In this document: in pieces, positions 38,245 through 50,100 of the stretch
Numbering within the stretch: the stretch's first letter is position 1
Layout: every line of letters starts with the position of its first letter
NCBI RefSeq assembly: GCF_965638725.1
Contig: NC_134949.1
Location: forward strand, 189,289,706 to 189,353,705
Source: Aptenodytes patagonicus
Taxonomy: Eukaryota > Chordata > Aves > Sphenisciformes > Spheniscidae
Direction of reading: 5' to 3'
Length of the DNA: 64,000 nt
Made by a program: the position numbers and the translations under genes
The notes under the pieces: generated by a model
Databases searched by the model: none
Told to the model about the DNA's origin: nothing
What the model saw: only the letters and a program-made list of their open reading frames with translations

Positions 38245-39732
38245 TCATAGAATCATAGAATTATAGAGTACTAGGTTGGAAGGGACCTCAAGGATCATCT
38301 GGTCCAACCTTTCTTGGCAAAAGCACGGTCTAGACAAGATGGCCCAGCACCCTGCCCAGCTGAATCTTAAAAGTGTCCAATGTTGGGAATCCACCACTTC
38401 CCTGGGGAGATTATTCCAATGGCTGACTGTTCTAGTTGTGAAAAATTTTCCTCTTGTGTCCAGCCAGAATCTCCCCAGGAGTAACTTGTACCCATTACCC
38501 CTCGGCTTCTCCATGTGACTCCTTGTAAAAAGGGAGTCTCCATCTTCTTTGTAGCCACCCTTTAAATACTGGAACATGGTGATAAGGTCTCTCCTAAGCC
38601 TTCTTTTCTCAAGGCTGAACAAACTCAGTTCTCTCAGCCTTTCCTCATATGGCAGGCTTCCCAGTCCTTTGATCATCTTTGTGGCCCTTCTCTGGACCCT
38701 CTCCAGCCTCTCCACATCTTTTGTGCATAGCGGGGACCAAAACTGAACACAGTATTCCAGGTGTGGCCTGACAAGCACTGAGTGGAGTGGGATAATGGCT
38801 TGTTTATCTCTGCTGGTGATGGCCTTGTTGATGCAACCCAGCATCTTGTTGGCTTTCTTTGCCGCAGCAGCGGCAAAGTGACACTGTTCACTCATATTGA
38901 GCTTGTTGTCCACCAGGACCCCCAGGTCCCTTTCCACAAAGCTGCTCCCCAGCTGGGTAGATCCCAGCCTGTGCTGCACTCCTGGATTATGTTTCCCCAG
39001 GTGCAAGACCTTACATTTGTCTTTGTTGAACTTCACAAGGTTCTTGTTAGCCCACTCTTCCAGCCTATCCAGGTCTTCCTGCAGGGTGGCTCTCCCTTCC
39101 AAAGTGTCCTCTTCCCCCCTCAGTTTGGTATCATTGGCAAACTTCATCAGGGCACACTTGATCCCATCATCCAGGTCACTTATGAAGATACTAAACAGTG
39201 TTGGGCCCAATATCGATCCCTGGGGGATCCCACTTATGACAGGTTGCCAGTTTGAAAAGGAGCTATTTACCACCACCCTCTGGGTGCGGCCTGTCAGCCA
39301 GTTCCCCACCCACCACACAGACCCCTTGTCTAGACCGTAACGCATCAGTTTCTCTAGGAGGAGGCTGTGGGAAACCGTATCGAAAGCCTTGGAGAAATCC
39401 AGGTAGACAATGTCCACCGCTCGCCCCACACCAACCAAGCAGGTTACTTTGTCATAGACGGCGACTGGGTTTGTCCAGCACAATTTGCCCTTGGTGAACC
39501 CGTGCTGGCTTTTCCCAATCACGTGCTTCATTTGACTTGTGGTAGCCCCCAGGAGGATTTGTTCCATAACTTTCCCAGGGACTGAAGTAAGACTGGTGGG
39601 CCTATAATTTCCTGGATCCTTCTTTAAGCCCTTCTTGTAGATGGGGGTGACATTAGCCCTTTTCCAGTCTTCTGGGATGTCCCCCGATCTCCACAACTTC
39701 TCAAAGATTATAGAGTGGCCTCGCAATGGCAT
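38245..39732 (-). pseudogene. Older CR1 ORF2: reverse transcriptase and C-terminal part (495 codons)
   Basis: CR1 reverse transcriptase copies its RNA at a nicked target. The frame shows the fingers/palm block ([22 protein letters not shown]), motif A with its catalytic Asp intact (YLDFSKAFDTVSH), the GIPQGSILGP motif and the C-terminal [15 protein letters not shown] region. Motif C reads FAND instead of FADD: the Asn codon is at 39133-39135 (minus strand), so one catalytic Asp is lost. A frameshift near 39,705-39,735 separates it from the upstream piece of the same ORF (39701-40027). It is a dead copy, open mostly because it has been little disrupted by indels. Confidence 0.9.
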
Positions 39733-40027
39733 CAGCCAGCTCTCTTAACACTCTCGGGTGGATGATATCAGGGCCCATTGATATGTAGGGATCAAGCTCC
39801 TGTAGTAGTTCACATACCAACTCTTCCTTCACTGATGGTAGGTTTATGTTTGCATCAACCTGGATTTTTGCTCCCAAGGCCTGGGGCCCAACAGTGCTGG
39901 TAAAGACAGAGGTGAAGAAAGTATTGAGAACCTCTGCCTTTTCAGCATTGTTAGTGACTATTTCACCTCTCCTGTTTAACAGTGGGACAATATTTTCCTT
40001 CTGTTTCTGCTTGTTGTTTATGTACCT
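39701..40027 (-). pseudogene. Older CR1 ORF2: segment just before the RT domain
   Basis: This encodes the linker between endonuclease and RT (YINNKQKQKENIVPLL, AEKAEVLNTFFTSVF, SMGPDIIHPRVLRELADAI). It is cut at its upstream end by the nested CR1 at 40028. Its downstream end overlaps the 495-codon frame in another phase, which marks a frameshift. Confidence 0.88.
40023..40027. repeat. Possible target duplication TACCT, left
   Basis: TACCT precedes the young CR1 and recurs at 42882-42886 after its tail. Part of the match could be microhomology rather than true duplication. Confidence 0.55.
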
Positions 40028-42789
40028 ACATCTACACCAATGCACGCAGCATGGGCGGCAAACAGGAGGAGCTGGAAGCCATTGTGCGGTGGGAGAGATA
40101 TGACTTAGTCGCCGTCACAGAAACATGGTGGGGTGACTCTCATGACTGGAGTGCTGCAATGGATGGCTATAGACTCTTCAGAAGGGACAAGTGAGGAAGG
40201 AGAGGCGGTGGGGTGGCCCTGTATGTTAGGGAGTGTTTCGATTGTATAGAGCTCAACGATTGTGATGATGGTACGGTTGAGTGTTTATGGGTAAGGATGA
40301 GGGGGAAGGCCAACGAGGCAGATAACCTGCTGGGAGTCTGTTATAGACCACCCAACCAGGATGAAGAGGTGGATGAAGCATTCTACAAGCGGCTGGCAGA
40401 AGTCTCTCAATCGCTAGCTCTTGTTCTCGTGGGGGACTTCAACTTCCCGGATGTCTGCTGGAAATACAACACGGCAGAGAGGAAGCAGTCTAGGAGGTTC
40501 CTGGCGTGTGTGGAAGACAACTTCCTGACACAGCTGGTAAGTGAGCCTACCAGGGGAGGTGCCTCGCTCGACCTGCTGCTTACTAACAGAGAAGGACTGG
40601 TGGGAGATGTGGTGGTCGGAGGCCGTCTTGGGCTTAGCGACCATGAAATGGTAGAATTCTCCATTCTTGGTGAAGTAAGGAGGGGGGGCAGCAAAACCGC
40701 AACCATGGACTTCCGGAGGGCAGACTTTGGCCTGTTCAGGACGCTGGTTGAGAGAGTCCCTTGGGAGACGGTCCTGAAGGGCAAAGGGGTCCAGGAAGGC
40801 TGGATGTTCTTCAAGAAGGAAGTCTTAAAGGTGCAGGAGCAGGCTGTCCCTGTACGCCGTAAGAACGGGCGGGGAAGACGATCGGCCGGGCTGAACGGGG
40901 AGCTCTTGCTGGGACTCAGGAAAAAAAGGAGAGTTTACCGCTTGTGGAAGAAGGGGCAGGCGACTCAAGAAGAGTACAGGGATCTCGTTAGGTCGTGCAG
41001 AGAGGAAATGAGAAAGGCAAAAGCCCAGCTAGAACGCAATCTGGCTGCTGTCGTTAAAGACAACAAAAACTGTTTTTACAGTTATATTAATGACAAGAAG
41101 AGAGCCAAGGAGAATCTCCATCCTTTATTGGATGCGGGGGGGAACATGGTCACTGAGGATGAGGAAAAGGCTGAGGTACTCAATGCCTTCTTTGCGTCAG
41201 TCTTTAATAGTCAGATCAGTTATCCTCAGGGTACTCGGCCCCCCGAGCTGGAAGATAGGAACGGCAAGCAGGATGAACCCCCCATAATCCAAGAGGAAGC
41301 AGTCAACGACCTGCTACGCCACCTGGACGCTCACAAGTCTATGGGGCCGGATGGGATCCACCTGAGAGTGCTGAGGGAGCTGGCGGAGGTGCTCGCCAAG
41401 CCACTCTCCATCATCTATCAGCAGTCCTGGTTAACGAGGGAGATCCCGGACGACTGGAGGCTTGCCAATGTGACGCCCATCTACAAGAAGGGCCGGAAGG
41501 AGGATCCGGGGAACTACAGGCCTGTCAGCCTGACCTCGGTGCCAGGGAAGATTATGGAGTGGTTCATCTTGAGGGCGCTCACAAGGCATGTGCGGGACAA
41601 CCAGGACATCAGGCCCAGCCAGCACGGGTTCATGAGAGGCAGGTCCTGCTTGACCAACCTGATCTCCTTCTATGACCAGGTGACCCGCCTAGTGGATGAG
41701 GGAAAGGCTGTGGATGTGGTCTACCTGGGCTTCAGTAAGGCCTTTGACACCATCTCCCACAGCATTCTCCTAGAGAAGCTGGCGGCTCACGGCTTAGACA
41801 GGTGTACTCTGCGCTGGGTCAAAAACTGGCTGGACGGCCAGGCCCAGAGAGTTGTGGTGAATGGAGTTCAATCCAGTTGGCGGCCGGTCATGAGCGGTGT
41901 TCCCCAGGGCTCAGTACTGGGGCCGGTCTTGTTTAATATCTTTATTGATGATCTGGATGAGGGGATTGAGTGCACCCTCAGTAAGTTTGCAGATGACACC
42001 AAGTTGGGCGGGAGTGTTGATCTGCTCGAGGGTAGGAAGGCTCTGCAGAGGGACCTGGACAGGCTGGATCGATGGGCCCAGACCAAGTGTATGAGGTTCA
42101 ACAAGGCCAAGTGCCGGGTCCTGCACTTCAGCCACAACAACCCCATGCAGCGCTACAGGCTTGGGGAAGAGTGGCTGGAAAGCTGCCTGGCGGAAAAGGA
42201 CCTGGGGGTGCTGGTTGACAGCCGGCTGAACATGAGCCGGCAGTGTGCCCAGGCAGCCAAGAAGGCCAATGGCATCCTGGCCTGTATCAGAACTAGTGTG
42301 GCCAGCAGGAGTAGGGAAGTGATCGTGCCCCTGTACTCGGCACTGGTGAGGCCGCACCTCGACTACTGTGTTCAGTTTTGGGCCCCTCACTACAAGAAGG
42401 ACATTGAGGTGCTGGAGCGTGTCCAGAGAAGGGCAACGAGGCTGGTGAGGGGTCTGGAGAACAAGTCTTATGAGGAGCGTCTGAGGGAACTGGGGATGTT
42501 TAGCCTGGAGAAGAGGAGGCTGAGGGGAGACCTCATTGCTCTCTACAACTCCCTGAAAGGAGGTTGTAGCGAGGTGGGTGTTGGTCTCTTCTCCCAAGTA
42601 ACTAGCGATAGGATGAGAGGAAATGGCCCCAAGTTGCGGCAGGGGAGGTTTAGATTGGATGTAAGGAAAAATGTCTTTACTGAAAGAGTGGTGAAACATT
42701 GGAAGAGGCTGCCCAGGGAAGTGGTTGAGTCCCCATCCCTGGAGGTATTTAAAAGACGAGTAGATGAGGCACTTAGGGACATGGTTTAG
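40027..42789 (+). pseudogene. CR1 ORF2 protein (endonuclease-reverse transcriptase), one stop, catalytic loss
   Basis: A single frame runs from 40027 to the TAG at 42787-42789 with one break, a TGA at 40192-40194. That stop replaces an expected CGA (Arg), a typical CpG decay. Counting codons from 40213, the apurinic-type endonuclease shows [10 protein letters not shown] (about 42-51), GDFNFP (about 74-79) and SDHEM (142-146). The reverse transcriptase shows [20 protein letters not shown], motif A (about 503-513), [10 protein letters not shown] and FADD with catalytic Asps at 594-595. Motif A reads [10 protein letters not shown]: the catalytic Asp is replaced by Gly (GGC at 41728-41730, codon 506), whereas the older copy has YLDF. 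Conserved C-terminal CR1 segments follow. There is no native ATG start because the 5' end is truncated. It is a well-preserved but inactive copy. Confidence 0.93.
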
Positions 42790-42881
42790 TGGGTGGTGGT
42801 GTTGGGTCAACGGTTGGACTCAATGATCTTAAAGGTCTTTTCCAACCTCAATGATTCTATGATTCTATGATTCTATGATTC
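40028..42881 (+). mobile_element. Younger CR1 LINE, nearly complete ORF2, nested insertion
   Basis: This CR1 inserted head-on into the older minus-strand CR1. It begins within the start of the endonuclease domain (YIYTNARSM) and so lacks ORF1, the 5' UTR and a few N-terminal ORF2 codons. It ends in a perfect (ATTCTATG)n tail at about 42,852-42,881. TACCT flanks it on both sides. The insertion must post-date the older element. Its 3' 750 bp are nearly the same as the chimera's CR1 at 28.7 kb, so both come from one recently active CR1 subfamily. Confidence 0.95.
42852..42881 (+). repeat. CR1 3' terminal (ATTCTATG)n repeat
   Basis: More than three units of the octamer end the young CR1. This is the sequence CR1 reverse transcriptase uses at initiation. 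Confidence 0.9.
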
Positions 42882-42886
42882 TACCT
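42882..42886. repeat. Possible target duplication TACCT, right
   Basis: Partner of 40023-40027 at the far end of the nested CR1. Confidence 0.55.
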
Positions 42887-43006
42887 GAAGAACCCTTTCT
42901 TGTGGTTGTTGACATCTCTGGCCAATTTCAATTCAAGCTGAGCTTTTGTTTTTCTAACTGCATCTCTGCAGACCCTGGCAATGCCCTTGTATTTCTCAAC
43001 AGGTAT

Positions 43007-43483
43007 TCATTCAGTTTTCCATCTCTGGTAAGCTTCTCTTTTGGTTTTGAGCAGACTCAGAAGCTCGCAGTTAAGCCAAGGGGGTCTCTTGCTCTGCCTA
43101 CTTCCTTTACCTTTAAAGGGAATGAACTGTTTTTGTGCTTCCAGGAGAGCATTTTTGAAAAACTCCCAGCACTTGCTAGCTTTTTTATCCTCCAAGGAAG
43201 CTTCCCATGGAATCCCTCCCAGCTGAGCTCTGAGTGAGCTGAAATTTGCTCTTCTAAAATCTAAAACCTTTGTCCTATTATTAACCTTCAGCATGCTTAG
43301 CAGGATCCCAAACTCCCCAACTGTTGTGATCACTGCAGCCAAGGCTATCCCTGAGATATTACAAAGCAGTTTTTCTTGATTTGTGAGTAGCAAGTCCAGC
43401 AGTGCCTCATACCTGGTTGGCACATCTAACATTTGTATGAGGAAGCAGTCCTCTACGCATTCCAGGAACTTGATGGATGACAT
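43007..43483 (-). pseudogene. Older CR1 ORF2: C-terminal endonuclease part
   Basis: Conserved CR1 endonuclease segments are visible: FLECVEDCFLIQ, LLDLLLTNQEKL, VGEFGILLS and LDFRRANFSSLRAQLG, followed by the basic linker (RPPWLNCELLSLLKTKREAYQRW). The usual SDHE-like catalytic stretch is degraded: VITTVGEF stands where younger copies read [10 protein letters not shown] frameshift separates this from the next frame upstream (43453-43938). Confidence 0.85.
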
Positions 43484-43938
43484 GTGAGCTGCTGTATTGT
43501 TCTTGCAACAAATGTCTGGGTAGTTGAAATCACCATAAGAACCAGGTTCTGTTGACCTGAAGCTTGCTTAAGTGACCCAAATATTGCTTCGTTGGCCTTA
43601 TTGTCTTGGTTTGGAGGTCGGTAGTAGATGCTTACTGTAAGATCCCCCTTGGAGACAACCCCTCTGATCTTGACCCAGAGGCATTCAATAGGGCTTCCAC
43701 AATTGCCGTAGTTGAATTCTATACATTCAAGGTTCTCCTTATCATAGAGCATGACTCCTCCTCCTCTTCTTCCCTGCCTGTCTTTATGAAACGGCCTATA
43801 ACCATCCATAGCGATCCTCCAGTCATGTGAGTTGTCCCACCATGTTTTGGTTATTGCTATGATATTATAGCTTTCTGACTGGGCGCGGAGCTCCAGTTCC
43901 TCCTGTTTGTTCCTCAGGCTGCATTGGCATACATACAC
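43453..43938 (-). pseudogene. Older CR1 ORF2: N-terminal endonuclease part
   Basis: Shows the start of the CR1 endonuclease: NKQEELELRAQSESYNIIAI, TKTWWDNSHDW, AMDGYRPFHKDRQGRRGGG, ECLWVKIRG and YYRPPNQDNKANEA. The frame is lost at the GDFN-like motif, after LVLM at about 43,535, by a small indel that continues the protein in the neighbouring frame. Confidence 0.87.
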
Positions 43939-44145
43939 TTGAGGTCGTTGGTCTTCTGGGTTCTCATCTTGGGAGGTAGCTAAGGAACATTTGTCGCTGC
44001 TCTAGCTGGCCTGGCTTATTCCCCAGTTGGTTGCAATGGCGTGAGTGTTGCCACTTTGGACTCCCCCCCACGCCTAGTCCTTCAGTTTAAAGCCCGCCTC
44101 ACCAAGTTGGCCAGCCTGCTGCCAAAGATTCCCTTGCCATCCATC

Positions 44146-47100
44146 ATAAGATAGATTAAAATATAATACTATCTTTTCCACTCTTTAGCATGGAGACCAA
44201 GCTGAATTTGCCCCTATGTAATATTTGCCATGTATAGAAAACATGTAACTATTAAGTTTACATGCTCAAATACAGAAGAGAGAAGCAGGAAAAAAAAAAG
44301 AAAATATGTGTACCTAAAAATATCTTCCCTGAGTTCATATATTTTTAAACATCACACTTAGTAATAAAACAAGGATTTTCATTTTACTTGTCTCCTAATC
44401 AGCTATCAGAAGCAACTCCCAGAAGCTTTTCTGTTGACATTCAAAGGCTTCATAGGCTGCTAAGCTGCACATACTTCTATGGAAGATAGGAATTATATGC
44501 CTTACAAGCCAAGATTTTGCTGGTGCCAGCTGGGGCTAGCTGTACAGTTGCTGTGCGAGATATCTGTAATAAAATTTTACTCACCTACGGGGACAGTTGA
44601 ACCGCAGGTTTCCATCCTTCTTCTGTTCCTGTTGCTGTGTGTGTGATCTCTAGTGCATCTTTTTTTGTTGACATGAGCATAGCTTACCAAAGAATTATCT
44701 TCAGTAAGTATTTTAGAGCAGGCTAATACAGTTTCTACCTCGGTATTTCTTTAAAATTGAATTCTAGGCTTCTGAGTGACACCAAAGAAAACAAATCCAT
44801 TTTGTTTCAGTGAAACAAATAAGTGAAATATACTAATTCATACGAAACTCAAATGGTGGCAACTGAGGTTTCCCCACACCTCAAACTCCCCTTAATTTGC
44901 ATTTGAGGGAAGACTTCACAGTAGCAATTTTAGAAGATGCACAGCTGAAATGCAAGAGTAATTTCATTTGACTGTTGAAATAAAACAACACTGACACATA
45001 TTTGGGTGGAAAAGCATAGAGGCAGATTCTAACCATACCGAGACTATCTCACTTAAAATCTAGAATTACTCTACAAAAAAAAGCACTTGTTTGTGATTTG
45101 CTGCACTGTAATTAAAATAAAAATCCTGCTTGAATTTTATAGATTGAACCATTTATGCCATTTGAAGCCCATTTTAATTTACCAAAATGGCCCCAAAACT
45201 GTGTTGGGATGGAAGATAGGATGCAGTTTGTGACAGCTCTATTAAATAGCTTGTGCAATTTCTCAGCTTTACAAGAAAATCTATACAGATAACATATTGC
45301 ACACTATTTTTACTTTTAAGCATTCTAAAGATAGATGGAATGATAATGACTTACATGTATAAACATACTTTTCACCCGGAAAGATTAAAAATGCATTCAA
45401 TAAAATGAACATATAAAATAGCTTGACAAACTGCAGACACATAGTCACATCTGTATTACAAATTCAGTAAATGCTTAACAACACAGCACCACTACAAAAA
45501 TGCATGGTAGGGAGTAGAGAAGATTATTGTATCTAATTGAAAAACTGTAACAGGGAATCTAGTTTGAATGTAATTACTTAAATTGGAATTTCCTGCTCTC
45601 TTCTACCCAGGTTCTTATACAGCCCTCACCAGTGTAATATGTGAGTATATCCCAGAAGATCATTAACTGATGTGACTAGCATTTGTCACATCTTATTCTC
45701 ACTCCTTTCCTTCAAGTGGAAAATTATCTGAAGTTTTTTGGTCTAGAAAGATGCATACTTACATAATTCATGCCTGACATACTATGGATATTTGTGATTG
45801 AAAGTAAGATCAAGTAAACTCTTACTGCATTTGAAATGGTAGCTGCTGGAATTCATGTAATGATCATAGTATCTGGAAATTTCTTCTGCACTTTGAGAGG
45901 GGACCACAGACAGCTTTACTCAAACATATTGTCTTCCAGAGTAGAACTGCTGTTTTGTTTGCTTGTTTGTTTGTTTTTGGTTTTGTGTTTGTTTGTTTTT
46001 TGTGTGTGTGTGTGTGTTGCTTTTAAGTACTGTTCCTTTATAGGACAGCATGGGAGCTTCACTGTGCAATAATGCAATAAGCTTCACTGGTATTTACTTC
46101 ATAGGACTAGATGAACTATGGATAATCACAATAGTTAATAGAATTCAGCAATGCTATCAATTTTTCAGTATAACAGAATAATAAAAAAAAGGGAATAGAA
46201 TGACTGTATATTACTATATTTCTTATTTTTAGGTTCATGTTAGGATGTCTTTTACACATCTAAGAGTTTTTGAGGAGACTTTCATATTCAACCATATCAA
46301 CTTCCACTGCTTTTATGAGTAACTAAAAAACCCAAATTACTGGCATAGAATGGTTAATTGTAAGAATTTCTTTGGTGTATGTGACCAGCAGAATTTTTTT
46401 TTTACTTCATCTTTAGTTCATAGTTAGATATTTGTGACTCCAGAATCTACCAGGAAATGTAAGATTAATTATTATTTTTTCTCCCATAACATGGTAATTT
46501 GAGAAGCTGCTGAGGAAGCACTGGAAAAGAAAATGAGAAATTGGAGAGGTGTGCTGGAGGATACAAAGAGATATCAGGCACATCTTGAAAGAAAGACTCA
46601 GGAAATAGATTTTATGAGATAAACGGAGCAACGAGGAAAAAAAGATCTCGTTAGTGTCTCATGTTTTTCTCTCTTTACAGATTGAGCACTAAAACAGAAA
46701 TAATGCAGCTGGTTTGAGATCAGCAGTTTTGTTGCGAATAGAAGTCTGAGAAAACAGATCAGTGAGCACCAGAGCATTATAGGGAAAAGGATGCAGATTC
46801 TCCCTTAGCTCAGCCTTTCAAAGCATTCCAGCCTACCATGATTGTTCTTGAAAGGATAAGAGAGACAGGACTCCCAGCCTCACAAATCATTTAGGATAGT
46901 CAGCTATATTAAATTTAAAAAGGAGGAAACCCCCACACAGTTCCTGTGCTGCAGTAATTCTGTTCCATTGTTGATTTACTGTATTCTGGCTTTAGGATGA
47001 GGTCCTGCACGCTGTTTTGATTTTGACCATTTCAGGGAATGTACTGTAGGGAGGAATTTTTTTCCTTTGCATTTAAAAAAAATGCATGGAAAGTTTTCAT

Positions 47101-50100
47101 TACTTTTTATCTAATAAAATAACACTTGTAAACTTAAAAGATATTTCTTTAAGATCACATTTGAAATTTACAGATTTATTTAGAAGTTTATGTTTTTAAT
47201 AGCAATTCAAAGGCCAAGTAGAAACTAAGGATAGATATATATATTCTGATGATATTGTCTAAAATGTGGATATCTATTCTATTGTTATACTGTAAAGTGG
47301 ATTGTGATGTCCTTCAGAACTGGTCACCCCTCTTTTCCCCCGCTGCTCTGCAGTTACCCTGGGAGTCATCCAGACTTTAAGATTCTTTTCAAGGTTGAGG
47401 CTAATCACAAAAACACCTTATCCCTCTTCACTACTTCGGTGTCTACACTGTCTGTTCCTCACTTCAAAGACATATAACTCTTCTGCAACAGAAATTCACA
47501 CTAGCTGCTCTGCTCTGAACCCAAGTACCACGACGCTGTTGACAGCCAAAGGTATGTGTTGGTTAGCATGTTTGGAGGATGGCTGGTTACTATGGCACAG
47601 TCTGAACTGGCTCTAGCAGGCCAGACGAGAGATGTGATGTGCTCCTTGAGCTAGCTCTTCTCTCTCTGTATTGCTACTGTTGGAACATCTGCAGCTGCAA
47701 TAGCCCTGGCATGTTAATTTTGAACAGCAAACCTTCAATTGTCTTTTCTATTTGCCCTTTGACAGACTACATCCATGGTTCTCAGGTGAAGACTCTGAAT
47801 TTTGTGGTGGTGCTGCAGTCAATTTCAGTAACCTTCAAGAGTATTTGTCCTTTTACTGTGCAAGTAAGCTCACACTTTATGTTAGTGAGATGCGTAATTC
47901 TGTATATTTTCTCTTTAATACTCCTCAAAGTTGTGTTATGTCAATTTCTAAGTGAGGAGGCACAGCTACAGATTTGGACTGTGAACTGGGTTTGGATGTG
48001 AAATACAGTATGGACCTAGCTTAGACAAAAAGTAAGGTCTCTTTTGGATGCATATTGCAAAGAGTCTGTATGGCCTCATGGAAGGAGAGCAAGAAACAGA
48101 ACAATGCTGTGTAGAAAGTGTATGAAGAATAAAGTCCAAAAGCCAAGAAACTAATGAAATCTATGAGACGAAAACAAAGCAAATTATTTCTAAGAAACTT
48201 TAGATTTTTATATAGACTTTCAGCAAGAAAGGCAAGATTTCTCTAATAATCAAAATATGCTAATCTTTAAAATGAAGTTAGTTCACTGAAAAATGGGCTT
48301 AATTTGTTGCTTCCTAGAGAAACATTCTAAAAAGAGCTGTAGCAACTAAAAAACACTGTACTGAATCAGGCTCTGAGACTGAGCAGAGAACTGCATTCAG
48401 CCTGTGGCAGCTCCATTGTGTCAAATCTAATTCAGAGCATTTAATATTTTTTTTTGCTTGTCCTCAGTTTCGTGTATCTTCTCTGCAGACATTTGAATGA
48501 GTACAAAATATGTCATTCATTTCAATCTGAGAGACACAAGAGACGGTTGCTTCAGTGATGCTGTTTTATTCTTAAAAAGAACAACTGTCTGATGCAGGTT
48601 CTCATCTGGCATGTATATCGTCATTCTTAAATGGATATGAAGGCGCTGTCACGCTCATCCTCTCCTCTCCGCTTCATATTGATCTTTACAATAGACAGAA
48701 AGTCTTAACCTTTGGAATTTATTACAATGGCTTTTCTTGCCTTATCAATTCTAGTGGGTTGAGCTCTTTGTATCTGCATTGAGATCTTTCCTATCTTCTT
48801 GCTCTTCTTACATTTCAAAAACTCTGCCTAGTTGCAAAACTCTTGTTAGAAGACATTATATGAATGTTTTTTGGTTTCTAATCTGCTTGAAAAATAAGTG
48901 GTACACTTTCCAGGAATTAAAATTATGTCTCAAAAGGAAATAGCTCTTCTTCAGAAAACCCTATGTCTAAAGAAAGATGGTTGTCTCTGACCTGATCCCT
49001 TCTCTCCCATCCCATTTACTGTTTTTCTTCTCTCTTCAGATTTCAGATTTGATCACATTGCTGCCAGAACATTTAGTTTTATTTAAATGCAATGACACAA
49101 ACATTGCTAATCTGGTTTCCCTTCATTCGTTTGCGCACTTGCTGTCAACAATGGTTTTATCAGCCATCAAAATCTAATTGAAATGGCAGTGCTGCATGTA
49201 GTCATCCAATAATTATGAAATAAATAGACTGAAAATTCAAATGCATTTGAAAAAAACACCCCTAAAGTAACATAAGCAGAAAAAGGTAATTAAAGAGCTC
49301 CCTCTATGATTTTTTATTTTTTTAAAATGCATATTTATCTGAAGACATCACTTCTAAGATCCAGAGGTAGATTACTATGCATTGTTTCTGTATTACAGAA
49401 AGAAGACTGACTGGATGGAGTTAATATGGAAAATTGTTCTAGTAAATAGTACAAAAAAGCACTTCGTCATTGCACCACCAACACATGCTTTGCTTTCTCT
49501 TCGGAGAACTCCTGCGGTAATACACATACGACAGTTAATAGATTATAAAAAGCAGTGCCCTTTATCATCTAAACACCAAAACTTTAGAGGCTTGCAAATA
49601 GAACAGTCTTTTCAGTGATTGTAGAAATATGACGTCAAAAGGCTGTTCTGCTTCTTATTTGAAAACTCATCGTGTTATTCTATATACTCCACACCCTACC
49701 TTAAGAAAATCAGGGCTGCAAATTGCCCACAGACTAGAGTTTTGCCTTAATGGAAAGAATATAGCAGTAATGTATTTAAACTTTTGAAAGAAAGGGTAAC
49801 AGAGCTCTCAAAATAAGCCCTGGTCATGAATGTATATATATAGTCCTGTGATGGGTTGGCATAGCAACTATGTCTTAGAACTCTGTTGCTGCCTAAGTAA
49901 ACAGCTAAAGCACCGAGCATGTCTCTGCTAAGCTGTGTCCATCTGTAGTACAAGCATGTATTGTACATTTTCTTCCATAGATGGGGATATTTTAGTGGTG
50001 CTCACTTATACTGCCATTGTTGTCAGTGTTTTTATCATAAAACCTTATTTTCTTACTGCTTTCGTGATGTAATTGAACAGAAGATTCTAATTTAAGGGTT

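Larger units (their letters stand above)
38244..40027 (-). mobile_element. Older CR1 LINE, 3' half (split by nested insertion)
   Basis: This minus-strand CR1 ends at its 3' terminal repeat (plus-strand ATCATAGAATCATAGAAT at the left edge) and runs up to 40027. There a second CR1 interrupts it; the rest resumes at 42882. The piece carries the RT domain and C-terminal region plus the 3' UTR. The reading frame on the two sides of the insertion meets inside one codon of the conserved FF-x-YINNK segment, which shows the pieces were once contiguous. Numerous differences from the younger copies suggest another, older subfamily. Confidence 0.93.
42882..44145 (-). mobile_element. Older CR1 LINE, 5' half (other side of nested insertion)
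   Basis: Continuation of the minus-strand CR1 at 38244-40027. It carries the endonuclease domain and, beyond about 43,940, the region upstream of ORF2, recognisable by a stretch ending in AGGCGGGCTTTAAACTG (minus strand, about 44,086-44,102). The 5' limit near 44,145 is judged from loss of similarity. With the other half, the element totals about 3.05 kb, close to a full ORF2 but without a recognisable ORF1. Confidence 0.88.

Noticed and set aside
41911..42810. A 299-codon minus-strand open frame
   Set aside because: It is the antisense shadow of the young CR1 ORF2. Similar antisense frames recur over the other CR1 copies.
42875..43237. A 120-codon plus-strand open frame
   Set aside because: It is antisense to the older CR1 endonuclease region, which explains its openness.
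47639..48001. A 120-codon plus-strand frame with hydrophobic stretches
   Set aside because: No recognisable domain, signal or exon context, and overlapping frames of similar size. Consistent with chance.
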